A DNA stretch of 64,000 nucleotides from Methylocystis sp. KS32 (GTDB taxonomy: Bacteria > Pseudomonadota > Alphaproteobacteria > Rhizobiales > Beijerinckiaceae): positions 186,001-250,000 of the forward strand of contig PHSQ01000001.1 in NCBI GenBank assembly GCA_002862095.1, written 5' to 3'. A program made the translations under genes and the position numbers. Positions within the stretch are counted from its first letter, which is position 1, and each line of letters starts with the position of its first letter. Shown here in pieces: positions 32,751 to 43,990 of the stretch. The notes below the pieces were generated by a model. It saw only the letters and a list, made by a program, of their open reading frames with translations. It was not told the origin of the DNA and did no database searches.

Positions 32751-32850
32751 CCATGGCCGCGCTCCCTTCTCGAATCAGAGCGCCAAGGGAATCACAACAC
32801 GCCGTCAACCCAAAATCAGCCTAAAACCGCGTTAACCTGACTTCCGAGCC

Positions 32851-33078
32851 GTGGAGGAGCGCCAGGTCGGCAACGACAATTGCGTGTCCTTCAATCGGCT
32901 GAAACTGCAAATCCCGGCCAGTCCGCTGCGCGCCCATTTCGTCAAGGCGCGGGTCAAGGTCCGCCAATATCACGACGGAACCTATGCGATCTTTCATGGC
33001 CAACGGCGGCTTGGCCGTTACGACGCCGAGGGCAAAACAATCGAGGAGACCACGGACCACGCAAAACAGGCCGCTTGA
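32851..33078 (+). pseudogene. ISNCY-like transposase C-terminal remnant
   Basis: ERQVGNDNCVSFNRLKLQIPASPLRAHFVKARVKVRQYHDGTYAIFHGQRRLGRYDAEGKTIEE. Confidence 0.65.
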
Positions 33079-33512
33079 ACCCGCTCAGCGAGCCGCCTGT
33101 GGAAATGTGGACAAGGCAAGCGCCTTGACCACAGTCCCACAGGAGAACGAAACCAGAAGCAGCGGACATTTGATGTGCTACCAAAACCGGCCAAGTTAAT
33201 TCGCTATCGACAGAGGAGCGTGGCTTCGCCCAACCTTCTCACTGCCCAAGGGGCATCGTGGGATCTTCCCTAAAACGCACTCTAGGTCGGAAGCTGCGGA
33301 TTATCAGCGTGTTGCGCAAACGAACGGTTGGGCCGCGAGGAAAGGCCCCCTTTTTAGGCAGGCGGAAGCGAAATCGGAACGCGCCGCCGCGTCGCTGGAG
33401 GCAATGCCCATGCCGCATTCGAGCCCGGATGTGCGCCACACATGCGGACCCCTCGCGCCGTAATGGCGTTCACGTTCGAGAAGTTATTGTTAGAAAGCCG
33501 ATTTCTGGTGTC

Positions 33513-33586
33513 TGGCTGGGGGACCTGGATTCGAACCAAGATTAACGGAGTCAGAGTCCGCTGTTCTACCGTTGAACTATCCCCCA
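33513..33586 (-). tRNA. tRNA-Gln (CTG)
   Basis: Minus strand TGGGGGATAGTTCAACGGTAGAACAGCGGACTCTGACTCCGTTAATCTTGGTTCGAATCCAGGTCCCCCAGCCA; 7-bp acceptor stem, anticodon loop CTCTGAC, encoded CCA. Confidence 0.95.
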
Positions 33587-33838
33587 AAGGGCGCCTGAGC
33601 AGATTGCATCCGCTAGCACGCCGGTGGTCTAGTCAGCGAGCAGGCTCATGTCAATATGATCCGCGCTCGCCTCGCGACCATGGGAGGAGTTCGAAATTCA
33701 AACCACGCCCCGCTTTATTGCGCCGAGGCGAAAAGCCGAGCTTCCCAAAGCCTGTTCGCCCGAGAAATCGGCTTGCGGGATTATCCGCAATACTTCATGA
33801 AGAGGGGTCGGACAGGCGCGGGGCGAGCAGCTTAGGCC

Positions 33839-35023
33839 GTGATTGGACTTCGGGTGCGGGAGCGGGACGTGACCGAGACGGATCAGCCGGCGGGGGGCGA
33901 AAGGGCGGTCGACGCGGTTCGACGCGCGCCGCTGGCCCAAACGACCGCGGAACCCCGCGCCGTCGCGCCACGCGCCGCGCTGCGGTCGCATCCCCCTTGG
34001 AGCCATGGCGCGCCGCAGGGAAATGGCGAGCATCTTTACGCCGCCCTTGACCTTGGCACGAACAACTGCCGGCTCCTTATCGCGAGGCCGGAGAAACGCC
34101 TGCGGCGGCGCGGCGGGGAAATGCTGCGCGTGGTCGACGCTTTCTCCCGCATCGTGAGGCTTGGCGAAGGCCTCAGCCGCAATGGCCGCATCGGCGAGGA
34201 AGCGATCGAGCGCACACTCAAGGCGCTGGAGATTTGTCGCGATAAAATGGAGGCCCGGGGCGTCACGCGCGCGCGCCTCGTCGCTACCCAGGCCTGCCGC
34301 GGCGCCAGCAACAGCGATGAATTCACCGACCGCGTGGTGGCGCGCACCGGTCTTGAGATCGAAATCATCGACCGGGAAACGGAAGCCCGATTCGCCGCTC
34401 GCGGATGCGGCGCACTGGTGGATCGCGACGCCGAGAGCGTGTTGCTCTTCGATATCGGGGGAGGCTCCACGGAGTTGGTCTGGCTGGCGCGGCCGAACGA
34501 CGGCGCCGGCGGCCCGCTGGAACTGCGGGATTGGACTTCGCTTGAGCTCGGCGTCGTGTCCCTCGCCGAGCATTTTGGCGGGAAATGCGTCAGCGCCGAC
34601 GTTTTCGCGGCGATGACCGACCAAGCGCGACAAGCGCTGACGCCATTCGCGCGAAAGATGTCGCAGCGGCGACGCTGCGCACGCTTTCATCTGCTGGGAA
34701 CTTCCGGCACCGTCACGACGCTCGCGGGGGTCCACCTCGGACTAGACCGTTACGACCGCTGGCGCGTGGATGGCCTTTGGATGTCGAATGATGAAGCGTC
34801 TCGCGCAATCGCCAGGCTACGCGCCATGGATTTCCATGAGCGGGTCGCAAACGGCTGCATTGGTCCGCAGCGGGCCGATCTGGTGCTCGCCGGCTGTGCG
34901 ATTTTCGAGGCGATTCGGGAGCTTTTTCCGGCTTCGCGCACCCGAATCGCCGATAGGGGACTGCGCGAGGGAATGTTGCTCGAGCTGATGGAGGCGGATG
35001 GCGCGCTGCCCCGCGAGTTTTGA
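33839..35023 (+). CDS. ppx: Ppx/GppA family exopolyphosphatase/pppGpp phosphohydrolase (start uncertain)
   Basis: LYAALDLGTNNCRLLIARP...AFSRIVRLGEGLSRNGRI...LLFDIGGGSTELVWL. Confidence 0.88.
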   Translation: MIGLRVRERDVTETDQPAGGERAVDAVRRAPLAQTTAEPRAVAPRAALRSHPPWSHGAPQGNGEHLYAALDLGTNNCRLLIARPEKRLRRRGGEMLRVVDAFSRIVRLGEGLSRNGRIGEEAIERTLKALEICRDKMEARGVTRARLVATQACRGASNSDEFTDRVVARTGLEIEIIDRETEARFAARGCGALVDRDAESVLLFDIGGGSTELVWLARPNDGAGGPLELRDWTSLELGVVSLAEHFGGKCVSADVFAAMTDQARQALTPFARKMSQRRRCARFHLLGTSGTVTTLAGVHLGLDRYDRWRVDGLWMSNDEASRAIARLRAMDFHERVANGCIGPQRADLVLAGCAIFEAIRELFPASRTRIADRGLREGMLLELMEADGALPREF

Positions 35024-35120
35024 CCCTCCGACGCCTCGACGCAGGCCGCCGAAGTCGCCACAATGCGCGTGATTTAAGCCGATTCGGAGCGAATACTCAC
35101 CCTGGTGAAGTTCCCGCAAA

Positions 35121-36362
35121 ATGAAAGATGAATTGCATCAACCTCTTGGGCGCTCCCGCCACGAAAAGACGCGGGAAACGCCCGCCGACGGCCGTGGACG
35201 CAGGCTCGCGCCTTGGATCGCCTTTATCGTCCTCGGAGGACTGGGCGCCGGCCTCTATGTTTCGACCGTGCGCGATCCCCTTCTCGCCACCCTCGGTGGG
35301 CGGCCCTACGCCATCGCCAAGATCGACCCCTACCAGCCGCCGCCGCCCGAGCCAACTCCGGCGCCCCAGCAACAACTTACGCAGGCGCCCGCGCAATCTT
35401 GGGAGCGCGACCACATCGTCACTGTCGGAGACATCGAGCAGCTATCGGGCGTCAAAGTCACCCGCAATGGACCGAGCGGGCCTGGACCGATCATCATTCA
35501 GGTGCAGCCGGAGTCCTCCGGCGTCCGTCTTGCCCCCGCGCCCGACCACCGTATCGCCGAGAAGGGACGTTATGGAACGCTCCCGCGCATAAGCCCCGAC
35601 GGCGCGCGACCGATGGACATCTATTCCCGGCCTTTCGTTCCTTCGCCCCGTTTGAAACCAAATGCGCCCAGGATCGCGCTCATCATTGGCGGCGTCGGAC
35701 TGAATCCGCAGACGACGGAGGCGGCCATCAATGAACTTCCAGAGACGGTGACGCTCGCCTTCGCGCCCTATGGCCCAGGTCTCGAAGTCGCCGTGGCCCG
35801 CGCGCGAACGCGCGGTCATGAAGTTTTGCTCCAAACGCCGATGGAGCCCTTCGACTACCCGCAAAACAATCCGGGGCCGCATACGCTGCTGGTCGAGAGC
35901 GCCGGCGACCTCGACGATTTGCACTGGCTCCTGAGCCGCTTCTCCGGCTACGCCGGCGTCATGAATTTCCTCGGGGGCCGCTTGACCGCCGACGAGAAGG
36001 CGCTGACGCCGGTTCTCGCCGACATCGCCAAGAGGGGACTGTTCTTCATCGACGATGGAGCGTCGCCGCGTTCCTTGATCGCCGCTACGGCGGGGCAATT
36101 GTCCTTACCCCAATCCCGTGTCGACGTGATCCTCGACTCCGGAAGCGCGCCGCAATCCATCGACGCGGCGCTGGCGCAGCTCGAGGCGCAATCGTTGCAG
36201 AACGGCGCCGCCATAGGCTTCGCCAATGCCCAGACCCAAACCATCTCCCGGCTGGCGCGCTTCGCCCGCGAGGCGGAAAGGCGCGGCTTCGCGATGGCTC
36301 CCGCCTCGGCGATCGTGGCCCGGAGCGGCCATCCAGCCGTCATAAGCGGAGTCTCGAAATGA
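35121..36362 (+). CDS. Divergent polysaccharide deacetylase (YibQ/DUF610-like)
   Basis: [75 protein letters not shown]. Confidence 0.85.
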   Translation: MKDELHQPLGRSRHEKTRETPADGRGRRLAPWIAFIVLGGLGAGLYVSTVRDPLLATLGGRPYAIAKIDPYQPPPPEPTPAPQQQLTQAPAQSWERDHIVTVGDIEQLSGVKVTRNGPSGPGPIIIQVQPESSGVRLAPAPDHRIAEKGRYGTLPRISPDGARPMDIYSRPFVPSPRLKPNAPRIALIIGGVGLNPQTTEAAINELPETVTLAFAPYGPGLEVAVARARTRGHEVLLQTPMEPFDYPQNNPGPHTLLVESAGDLDDLHWLLSRFSGYAGVMNFLGGRLTADEKALTPVLADIAKRGLFFIDDGASPRSLIAATAGQLSLPQSRVDVILDSGSAPQSIDAALAQLEAQSLQNGAAIGFANAQTQTISRLARFAREAERRGFAMAPASAIVARSGHPAVISGVSK

Positions 36363-36865
36363 ACGGGGCGCGTTACCGTCCCTGCGTCGGGGTGATGTTG
36401 CTTAACGATTCCGGTGAGGCTTTCATTGGGCGGCGGCGTCCGAAAGGAGCGTATGATCTTGTCAGCGCGCGTTTTGAATGGCAGATGCCGCAAGGCGGCG
36501 TGGACGAGGGCGAGAAGCCCATCGAGGCCGCTCTGCGAGAGCTTTACGAAGAAACCAATGTGCGCAGCGCCGTCGTTCTGGGAGAAATCGAATCCTGGTT
36601 GAGCTACGATCTTCCTCCGGAGGCCGGTCGGCGTTGGAAGGGCGAATATATCGGCCAGACGCAAAAATGGTTCGCCATGCGCTTCACTGGCGATGAGAGC
36701 GAAATCGACATCGCCAACCCCGCTGGCGGCGCCCACCAACCCGAGTTCGACGCTTGGCGATGGGAAAAACCGGCGCGGCTGCCGCAACTGATCGTGCCGT
36801 TCAAGCGCCATGTCTACGAGCAGGTCGTCCGCGAATTCCTCCCTTTTTTCGCGCCCGCGAAATGA
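36359..36865 (+). CDS. rppH: RNA pyrophosphohydrolase (Nudix)
   Basis: [21 protein letters not shown]...[28 protein letters not shown]; Nudix box. Confidence 0.93.
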   Translation: MNGARYRPCVGVMLLNDSGEAFIGRRRPKGAYDLVSARFEWQMPQGGVDEGEKPIEAALRELYEETNVRSAVVLGEIESWLSYDLPPEAGRRWKGEYIGQTQKWFAMRFTGDESEIDIANPAGGAHQPEFDAWRWEKPARLPQLIVPFKRHVYEQVVREFLPFFAPAK

Positions 36866-36869
36866 CCGG

Positions 36870-37616
36870 TCAGAACGGTGTAGACGCCTCTCCACGGTGA
36901 ATCGCCTCCGCGAGCGCGGTGAAGACGCCGTCTGTCTCATGCAAAACGAGCGGCGAGCAAAGCCTCAGAGGCGCCTTCGAACCCTTGACGCCCTTCATCA
37001 GCACGCGCGTCGCGGCTTGCCCCATTCTCGGAACCACGGGCAGGATAGCAAGGGCGCCGAGGCGTGGCCGCGCCGCAGCCAAACACTCCGCCAAAGCGTC
37101 CGCGCGGTGGATCATCAGGAACAACCCTCCAGGCCGCAACAGAGAGACACAGGCGCGGACCCACGTATCCAATGGGGCGGCGCTGACATGCGCCAAAGCC
37201 TTACGAGGATCGGGAGTGACACGTATTCTCCCCATTTGATGGAAGGGCGGATTGGTGAGCACGATGTTCGCGGTCTCCGGCTGAAGCCCAGCGGTCCGTC
37301 GCGAAATCGGATCGAGAAGATTGGCCTCGAAAACCTTGGCTCTCTCGCCGAGGCGATTGCACAGGACGTTTTCCCGGGCGAATGCGCAGGCCTCGGGCTC
37401 TATTTCGATCAGTCCCGCCATGATCCCGGGAGCCAGCGCCGCCGCCCCAAGCCCCACCGCGCCCGCGCCCGCGCCCGCGTCCAGCGCCAACCCTTCGGCG
37501 TCGCGCGGAACCGCGCTGGCGAGGAGCGCCGCGTCCGTGCCCGCCCGATGGCCCTTCGCGGCCTGCCGCAGGGAGATGCGCCCTCCCAGAAAACCGATTG
37601 TTCGTTCCGTCATCAC
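36870..37616 (-). CDS. tRNA1(Val) adenine-N6 methyltransferase (TrmN6-like)
   Basis: GAGAGAVGLGAAALAPG...NIVLTNPPFHQMGRI (NPPF methylase motif). Confidence 0.85.
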   Translation of the reverse strand: MMTERTIGFLGGRISLRQAAKGHRAGTDAALLASAVPRDAEGLALDAGAGAGAVGLGAAALAPGIMAGLIEIEPEACAFARENVLCNRLGERAKVFEANLLDPISRRTAGLQPETANIVLTNPPFHQMGRIRVTPDPRKALAHVSAAPLDTWVRACVSLLRPGGLFLMIHRADALAECLAAARPRLGALAILPVVPRMGQAATRVLMKGVKGSKAPLRLCSPLVLHETDGVFTALAEAIHRGEASTPF

Positions 37617-37813
37617 GGTTGAGTTTAGGGCTTTCCGTTCCGCTGGGCGAGGCGCCCGCCAGGTGAGCCGACAACATTATGAAATTAAACATTAAAATAG
37701 AACATGACTGTCTCCTTCGCCGCGCCGTCTGGGACCCGACTTGCCGCGTGCTTCGCAAAGCCGTAAGTTCGCGGGAAACAAATCGAAATATAACCGAGGC
37801 TGCAGGGGGCTCC

Positions 37814-38833
37814 GTGGGTATCGTCATTCCGCTCGAAGAGAGAGAAAAGCAAAAACCTGCAGGGCTTGAAAGTCTACTGGAGCTGATCCGGCCAGATTTG
37901 GAGCGCACCAATCAACTCATCATTCAGCGGATGGGGTCGGACGTCACTACGATTCCCGAGGTGGCGAACCATCTGATTTCGGCGGGCGGAAAGAGATTGC
38001 GCCCGATGCTGGTTCTCGCGACGGCCGGCATGTGCGGCTATGAAGGCGATGGCCAGATCAAATTCGCCGCAGGCATCGAATTCATGCACACCGCCACGCT
38101 TCTGCACGACGACGTGGTCGACGAGAGCGATATGCGGCGCGGCAAGATCGCCGCCCGTATGCTTTGGGGCAACGAGACCTGCGTGCTGGTCGGAGACTTC
38201 CTGCTCGGTCATGCTTTCAAGATGATGGTGGAGCCGGGCGTCATGCCCTGCCTCACCGTCGTTTCGAACGCCGCGGCGGTCATCGCCGAGGGCGAGATCA
38301 TGCAGCTTAACGCGGCGAAGGACACCCAAACGACCGAGGACGCCTATATGGGCGTGATTCGGCGCAAGACGGCGGAGCTGTTCGCCGCGGCGGCGGAAGT
38401 CGGCGTCATGCTGGCGGGCCGCCCTAGAGCCGACGAGGCCGCCGCCCGCAGCTACGGCATGAATCTCGGCATCGCCTTCCAACTCATCGACGACGCCCTG
38501 GATTACGGCGGCTCTTCCGCCAAGCTCGGCAAGAATGTGGGAGACGATTTCCGCGAAGGCAAGATAACATTGCCGGTTGTCCTCGCCTTTCGTCGCGGCA
38601 ATGAAAAAGAACGCGAGTTCTGGCGCCGAACTTTGGAGCGCGGCGAGATCGCCGACAATGACGTCGAAACGGCGTGCGGGTTGCTAAAAAAACACAAGGC
38701 TCTGGACGACACGATTGAACGCGCGGCCCATTATGGCGCGATCGCCAGGGACGCGATGGAGATTTTCCCGGCGTCGCCATGGAAGAGCGCTCTGCTGGAA
38801 GTCGTCGATTTCTGCATCGAACGGGTTTACTGA
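37814..38833 (+). CDS. ispB: Polyprenyl (octaprenyl) diphosphate synthase; GTG start proposed
   Basis: GGKRLRPMLVLATAGMCGY...LLHDDVVDESDMRRG...FQLIDDALDYGG; two Asp-rich motifs. Confidence 0.9.
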   Translation: MGIVIPLEEREKQKPAGLESLLELIRPDLERTNQLIIQRMGSDVTTIPEVANHLISAGGKRLRPMLVLATAGMCGYEGDGQIKFAAGIEFMHTATLLHDDVVDESDMRRGKIAARMLWGNETCVLVGDFLLGHAFKMMVEPGVMPCLTVVSNAAAVIAEGEIMQLNAAKDTQTTEDAYMGVIRRKTAELFAAAAEVGVMLAGRPRADEAAARSYGMNLGIAFQLIDDALDYGGSSAKLGKNVGDDFREGKITLPVVLAFRRGNEKEREFWRRTLERGEIADNDVETACGLLKKHKALDDTIERAAHYGAIARDAMEIFPASPWKSALLEVVDFCIERVY

Positions 38834-38989
38834 GCCGACGGCCTTTGTGAGAATTTCCATCTCAAAAGGCTGTCAACTTTTGCGACCGGAATTCGCTCCC
38901 GCATTTCGGTATGGCTGGTTTCTTATCCCTCGGATGTTTCCATCCGAGGAAAAGGCGCGTGAGCGCCCTTCGGCGACTTGCTCTCGATC

Positions 38990-39880
38990 TTAGCCAGCTT
39001 GGGGAGTTTGCGCCTCGTCCAGCACACGCAGCAGATATCCGCCATAGCCACTCTTTGCCAGCGGCTTGGCCATCGCCCGCACCTCGTCCGCGGAAATCCA
39101 TCCCTGCTGAAAGGCGATTTCTTCCAGACACGCGATGCGCTGTCCCTGGCGCTGTTCGATGGCGCGAACATATTCGGCGGCCTCCAGAAGAGACGCCGGC
39201 GTTCCGGTGTCGAGCCAAACAAAGCCGCGTCCGAGCCGCTGAACGATCAAATCTCCGTTATCGAGATAGATGCGATTGAGGTCGGTGATCTCGAGCTCGC
39301 CCCTTGGCGACGGTTTCAATTCCGCAGCGAAGCGAGGCGCGCGCTCGTCGTAGAAATAAAGCCCCGTGACGGCCCAATTGGACTTCGGATCGCCAGGTTT
39401 TTCCTCGAGCGAAATCGCGACGCCCCTGTCGTCGAATTCAACGACGCCGTAACGCTCGGGATCGCTCACGTGATAAGCGAACACGGCCGCGCCGGAATTC
39501 TTGCGCGCCTCGAAGAGCGATTGGGTCAGTCCATGTCCATAGAAGATATTGTCGCCGAGGATCAGAACGGACTTGTGACCATCGACGAATTCCGCGCCGA
39601 TGACATAGGCCTGAGCCAGCCCTTCGGGACGGGGCTGAACGGCGTAGGATAGGCTGACGCCCCATTGCGATCCGCCGCCCAAAAGACGCTGGAAATTCGG
39701 AAGGTCTTCGGGAGTTGAAATGATGAGGATTTCCCGGACGCCCGCAAGCATGAGAACGCTCAAGGGATAATAGACCATCGGCTTGTCGTAGACCGGAAGC
39801 AATTGCTTGGAGGTCACGAGCGTCATTGGGTGCAAGCGGGTGCCGCTGCCGCCCGCGAGGATAATGCCGCGCATTCTCAC
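38990..39880 (-). CDS. rmlA: Glucose-1-phosphate thymidylyltransferase
   Basis: [59 protein letters not shown]. Confidence 0.95.
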   Translation of the reverse strand: MRMRGIILAGGSGTRLHPMTLVTSKQLLPVYDKPMVYYPLSVLMLAGVREILIISTPEDLPNFQRLLGGGSQWGVSLSYAVQPRPEGLAQAYVIGAEFVDGHKSVLILGDNIFYGHGLTQSLFEARKNSGAAVFAYHVSDPERYGVVEFDDRGVAISLEEKPGDPKSNWAVTGLYFYDERAPRFAAELKPSPRGELEITDLNRIYLDNGDLIVQRLGRGFVWLDTGTPASLLEAAEYVRAIEQRQGQRIACLEEIAFQQGWISADEVRAMAKPLAKSGYGGYLLRVLDEAQTPQAG

Positions 39881-39892
39881 ATCCTTGTTTAG

Positions 39893-40780
39893 TCACGCCA
39901 AAAGGCGCGCGACGCATTCGGAAACCGAGTTTCGCCATGGGGGCAGGCCGACGCCGTAAACCGCTTTAAGCTTGCCGTTGTCGAGCCGGGAATTCGCCGG
40001 GCGTTTGGCGGGGGTCGGATAATCCGCGGTGGCGATGCGCTTTACCCTCACCGGTCCGCGCCCATGTTTTTCCGCGTCCTCGAAAATCCTTTCGGCGAAA
40101 TCAGCCCAACTCGCCTCGCCCTGTCCCGTCATGTGAAAGACGCCGCGCAGTTCTGGAGAGGGATCGACGACAATCCGCGCGGCGATCGCGAGAATGGCGT
40201 CGGCGATATCGAGCGCGCTGGTCGGATTGCCGAGTTGGTCCGCGACGACTCCGACTTCCTCGCGGGTTTCGCCAAGACGCAGCATTGTTTTGACGAAATT
40301 GGCGCCGAAGGGGCTATAGACCCATGCGGTGCGCAATACGGCGCTGTTGGGGTGCGCCGCCAGAACCAGTTTTTCGCCTTCGAGCTTGGAGCGGCCATAG
40401 GCGCCGGTTGGACCCGTCGGGTCGTCTTCTTTGTAAGGCCTGCCGCTGGTCCCGTCGAAAACATAATCGGTCGAGATGTGAAGAAGCGGCACGCCGAGTT
40501 TGGCGGCGCTTTCCGCGACATGGCCGGCGCCTGCTGCGTTCGCCTGCATGGCGGCCTCCTGATCGGACTCCGCCTTGTCGACCGCCGTATAGGCGGCGGC
40601 GTTCACGATCACATCGCAGCGCGCGTCATGTAGCGCGCCAGCAATGCTGCTCGGCGCCGCGAGATCGAGTCGCGGGCGTCCATAAGGCAATATTTCCGCG
40701 CGCGCCGCCGCTCTGTCGAGAAGGGACGCGACCACCTGTCCACGCAATCCGGTGACGACGATGCGCATGGCCGCTCTCAT
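39893..40780 (-). CDS. rmlD: dTDP-4-dehydrorhamnose reductase
   Basis: MRIVVTGLRGQVVASLLDRA...NAAAYTAVDKAESDQEAAMQANA...STDYVFDGTSGRPYKEDD. Confidence 0.95.
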   Translation of the reverse strand: MRAAMRIVVTGLRGQVVASLLDRAAARAEILPYGRPRLDLAAPSSIAGALHDARCDVIVNAAAYTAVDKAESDQEAAMQANAAGAGHVAESAAKLGVPLLHISTDYVFDGTSGRPYKEDDPTGPTGAYGRSKLEGEKLVLAAHPNSAVLRTAWVYSPFGANFVKTMLRLGETREEVGVVADQLGNPTSALDIADAILAIAARIVVDPSPELRGVFHMTGQGEASWADFAERIFEDAEKHGRGPVRVKRIATADYPTPAKRPANSRLDNGKLKAVYGVGLPPWRNSVSECVARLLA

Positions 40781-41331
40781 TCAAATGTGTCGAGGAGATC
40801 GCGCAGACGCGGCCATTTGCGGTCCTTGTCGGATAAATGAACGCGATCCGGCGCCACGGGCCAATTTACGCCAAGCTCTGGATCGTCGAAAGCGAGCCCT
40901 CGGTCATTTGGGGCCGAGTAAAAATTGGTGACTTTATAGAGGAATTCAGTGTTGGGTTCGAGCGTGCAGAAGCCGTGCGCAAAACCGATTGGGACCAGAA
41001 GTTGGCGCCAGTTATCCGCGGAAAGCTCTATGGCGACATGGCGGCCGAAAGTGGGGGATGAACGCCGCAAATCCACCACCACGTCCAATACGCGACCGCG
41101 CGACACGCGCACCAATTTGGCCTGCGCAAAGGGCTGGGTCTGAAAATGCATTCCCCTAATCGTCCCAAGCTCGGCCGAGAGCGAATGATTGTCCTGGACG
41201 AAATTATATTCGAGACCCGCCTTGCGCCAGGCCTCCTGATTGTAAACCTCGGAAAAAAAACCCCGACTGTCGCCGTGCCGCTTGGGCGTGATGATTTTCA
41301 CGCCCTCGATCGCCGTTTCTTCTACAAGCAT
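40777..41331 (-). CDS. rmlC: dTDP-4-dehydrorhamnose 3,5-epimerase
   Basis: IEGVKIITPKRHGDSRGFFSEVYNQEAW...VQDNHSLSAELGTIRGMHFQTQPFAQAKLVRV. Confidence 0.95.
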   Translation of the reverse strand: MLVEETAIEGVKIITPKRHGDSRGFFSEVYNQEAWRKAGLEYNFVQDNHSLSAELGTIRGMHFQTQPFAQAKLVRVSRGRVLDVVVDLRRSSPTFGRHVAIELSADNWRQLLVPIGFAHGFCTLEPNTEFLYKVTNFYSAPNDRGLAFDDPELGVNWPVAPDRVHLSDKDRKWPRLRDLLDTFE

Positions 41332-41368
41332 AAGCGGATTTCTCGCTGATCATTATGACTAAAAGCGG

Positions 41369-42421
41369 TCACGCCAGTTTGCCGAGCCGTTCGCCGCGAT
41401 ATTTGCCGGATCGGATGGCCTGCCACCAGGCGGGATTGTCGAGATACCACTGCACCGTCTTGCGCAAACCGGTTTCAAAGGTTTCCATCGGCTTCCAGCC
41501 GAGTTCCCGTTCGATTTTCGAACAATCTATGGCGTAGCGTAGATCATGCCCGGGGCGGTCTTGGACGAAAGCGACGAGTTCTCGATAAGAACCCGCCCGT
41601 CGCGGATGAATTTGGTCCAAAATCCCGCATATAGTCATGACCACGTCGATGTTTTTCTTTTCGTTCCGTCCGCCGACGTTATAGGATTCGCCAATCTTTC
41701 CCTCGCGCGCGACCAGCATCAACGCCGCCGCGTGATCCCCCACATACAACCAGTCGCGGATATTTTCGCCCCGGCCATATACGGGCAGAGGCTTTTCTTC
41801 AATCGCGTTGAGGATGACGAGCGGGATCAATTTCTCGGGAAAATGATAAGGTCCATAATTATTGGAGCAGTTGGTGACGATCGTCGGCAAGCCATAGGTT
41901 TCGCGCCACGCGCGCACGAGATGATCCGATCCCGCCTTGGAGGCCGAATAAGGCGAATTCGGCGCATAGGGCGTATCCTCGCGAAAATAGCCTTGCGCCC
42001 CGAGCGTGCCGAACACTTCGTCGGTCGAAATATGCATGAAGCGGAATTTCGCGGCGGCCTCCGAATCAAGGCCGCGCCAATAGGCTAGCGCCGCCTCCAG
42101 CATTGCGAAGGTTCCGACGACATTGGTCTCGATGAAGGCGGCGGGTCCGTCAATCGACCGATCCACATGGCTTTCGGCGGCAAGATGCATCACGACTTGA
42201 GGCCTGAATTCCGCAAAAGCCTTCGCCACGGCCGCGCGGTCGCAAATGTCGGCGCGAATGAACGAATAACGGGAATTACCGGCGACCGGAGCGAGAGAAT
42301 CGAGATTGCCGGCATAGGTCAGCTTGTCGAGAATAAGGATGTCGTCATCGCTGCATTCGATAAATCGCCTAGAGACGGCGGAACCGATAAAGCCGGCCCC
42401 CCCGGTGATCAAAACCCGCAT
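41369..42421 (-). CDS. rmlB: dTDP-glucose 4,6-dehydratase
   Basis: [22 protein letters not shown]...[27 protein letters not shown]...[11 protein letters not shown]...[15 protein letters not shown]; start at 42421 inside ORF 41369..42604. Confidence 0.95.
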   Translation of the reverse strand: MRVLITGGAGFIGSAVSRRFIECSDDDILILDKLTYAGNLDSLAPVAGNSRYSFIRADICDRAAVAKAFAEFRPQVVMHLAAESHVDRSIDGPAAFIETNVVGTFAMLEAALAYWRGLDSEAAAKFRFMHISTDEVFGTLGAQGYFREDTPYAPNSPYSASKAGSDHLVRAWRETYGLPTIVTNCSNNYGPYHFPEKLIPLVILNAIEEKPLPVYGRGENIRDWLYVGDHAAALMLVAREGKIGESYNVGGRNEKKNIDVVMTICGILDQIHPRRAGSYRELVAFVQDRPGHDLRYAIDCSKIERELGWKPMETFETGLRKTVQWYLDNPAWWQAIRSGKYRGERLGKLA

Positions 42422-42956
42422 TTGGCGCTCCGCCCAATCAACGCTCCGATGGGTGTTTTCTATAGACCGAAGCGACCAATTTAGCCACCCCGCGCGCGGC
42501 CCGACGATTGTCTCGCAACAACATTTGGAAATGAGGCGCTTTTGCGCCGCGCTTTCTCTCTGGAACCGCTCGACCGGAAGCCGAATCAGGGCCTTTGGAG
42601 GCATGAGGCGACAAACAAAAACGCCCCGCCGTTACATCCACGGTCGAGGCGCTTTCTTTAGTGACGGAGAACCGTCTACCTGGCGATTATTTAAAGGTTG
42701 AAATGGTTAAGACGAGGTTAACGCCGTCGATCCAAACCCTCGGCTTCGGCCGCGCCTTGCCTCCGGTCGCTATTCGCCGACGACGCGAAGATAGCCGGAA
42801 GGCTGGCCGGAGCGATGGCGGCGTCCCGGTTTTCCTTGCGCAATGGAACGCCCGCGCGCCAAAATGCCGCACCCGCGAGCATGGAACCAACGCCCGTGTG
42901 GGAGATTAATCTTTCTGTTGACCGACCCTGTGGCGATTTGGGGGCTGAGAGCGACG

Positions 42957-43190
42957 ATGACTTTCTATTTGGAAGGAAGAACAAGGCTGGATGGAGCTCA
43001 TTTTAAAGCCGTCCAAGCCCACGCAACCATCCAAGCCGCGCTCGAAGCGGCCAGGACCCTCTATTTCGAAGCGACTGCGCTCTGGATAACGGACCACCAG
43101 CAAAAATTGATCCTGTCCGCTCAGGAGGTGGCGGCCATGTTGGCCGATCTGACCGACGCCCGGGCGACGATCACTTGTCCGAGTTCGTGA
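42957..43190 (+). CDS. Hypothetical protein
   Basis: MTFYLEGRTRLDGAHFKAVQAHATIQAALEAARTLYFEATALWITDHQQKLILSAQEVAAMLADL. Confidence 0.5.
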   Translation: MTFYLEGRTRLDGAHFKAVQAHATIQAALEAARTLYFEATALWITDHQQKLILSAQEVAAMLADLTDARATITCPSS

Positions 43191-43295
43191 CGGGTAAGCG
43201 ACGCCCGGACGTAAGAAGCAAAAAAAGAGCAACACGGCCACGCCAGCATCCGAAAGAAACGGGAAGCTTGGCGCAACTCATGCGGCGGTTAAATA

Positions 43296-43505
43296 ATGAT
43301 ATTTCGGTGGTTGCGCCGTCGGGCTGTATCCGCCGCTCTAGTCAAGGCTGACGCCATCGCCCTGATCCAACGATTTGGCGAAGGCGCGCTTGGCGAAGCG
43401 GCGCTTCGCGCTCAAGAAGAAGAGCGCGTTATTGATAGCAACCGACCAAGGGGACACTGGCTGCGCGTAAAAGAAGAAATCCGTCGCCGGCAGGCCGGCC
43501 GCTAG
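43296..43505 (+). CDS. Small hypothetical protein
   Basis: MIFRWLRRRAVSAALVKADAIALIQRFGEGALGEAALRAQEEERVIDSNRPRGHWLRVKEEIRRR. Confidence 0.5.
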   Translation: MIFRWLRRRAVSAALVKADAIALIQRFGEGALGEAALRAQEEERVIDSNRPRGHWLRVKEEIRRRQAGR

Positions 43506-43730
43506 ATGGGGGCGGACGCCGGCGTGCTGGTCTTGAGCGAGATCGAGCGACCTCTTCGCGTTGCCGAATCGCCGCGGGCTTTGAGGGCGGCTACGACGCC
43601 ACCGGCCTTGGCGTCGATCCCGTCTTCAAGATGGCGCATGATCTTTCGCCCTTCGGCCGCGATCCGTGTGCGAAGTCGATGATCTCGCGTCTGCAAAATT
43701 TGCCGGACGCCAGCGCCGCCCAGCAGGAAA
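43506..43730 (+). pseudogene. IS1380-family transposase remnant
   Basis: GADAGVLVLSEIERPLRVAES // GFEGGYDATGLGVDPVFKMAHDLSPFGRDPCAKSMISRLQNLPDA in two frames. Confidence 0.65.
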
Positions 43731-43789
43731 ATGATCGCGCCAGGCTTTTTGATGATGGCCCGGCGGATACGATGAGCGAGGAACTATTC

Positions 43790-43990
43790 GGTTTTCATGC
43801 TGCAAACGAGCATTCGGCGAAGCGCCTTTTTTATTGCGCTTCCATCGGCAATTGTCGTCGGGAACATCCGCCGCTTCGGCTTTGAGCTGCGCTTCGATCT
43901 TGCCCGCATAATCCTAAGACAGCGCGCCGCGCCGGCTGGCGTCGGCGTCAATCTTCGCGCCGTCCAGCCATCAATTCTACTGGATTGCAC
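43790..43990 (-). pseudogene. Second transposase remnant
   Basis: Minus strand DADASRRGALS-stop-DYAGKIEAQLKAEAADVPDDN; resembles an IS1182-type transposase segment. Confidence 0.4.
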
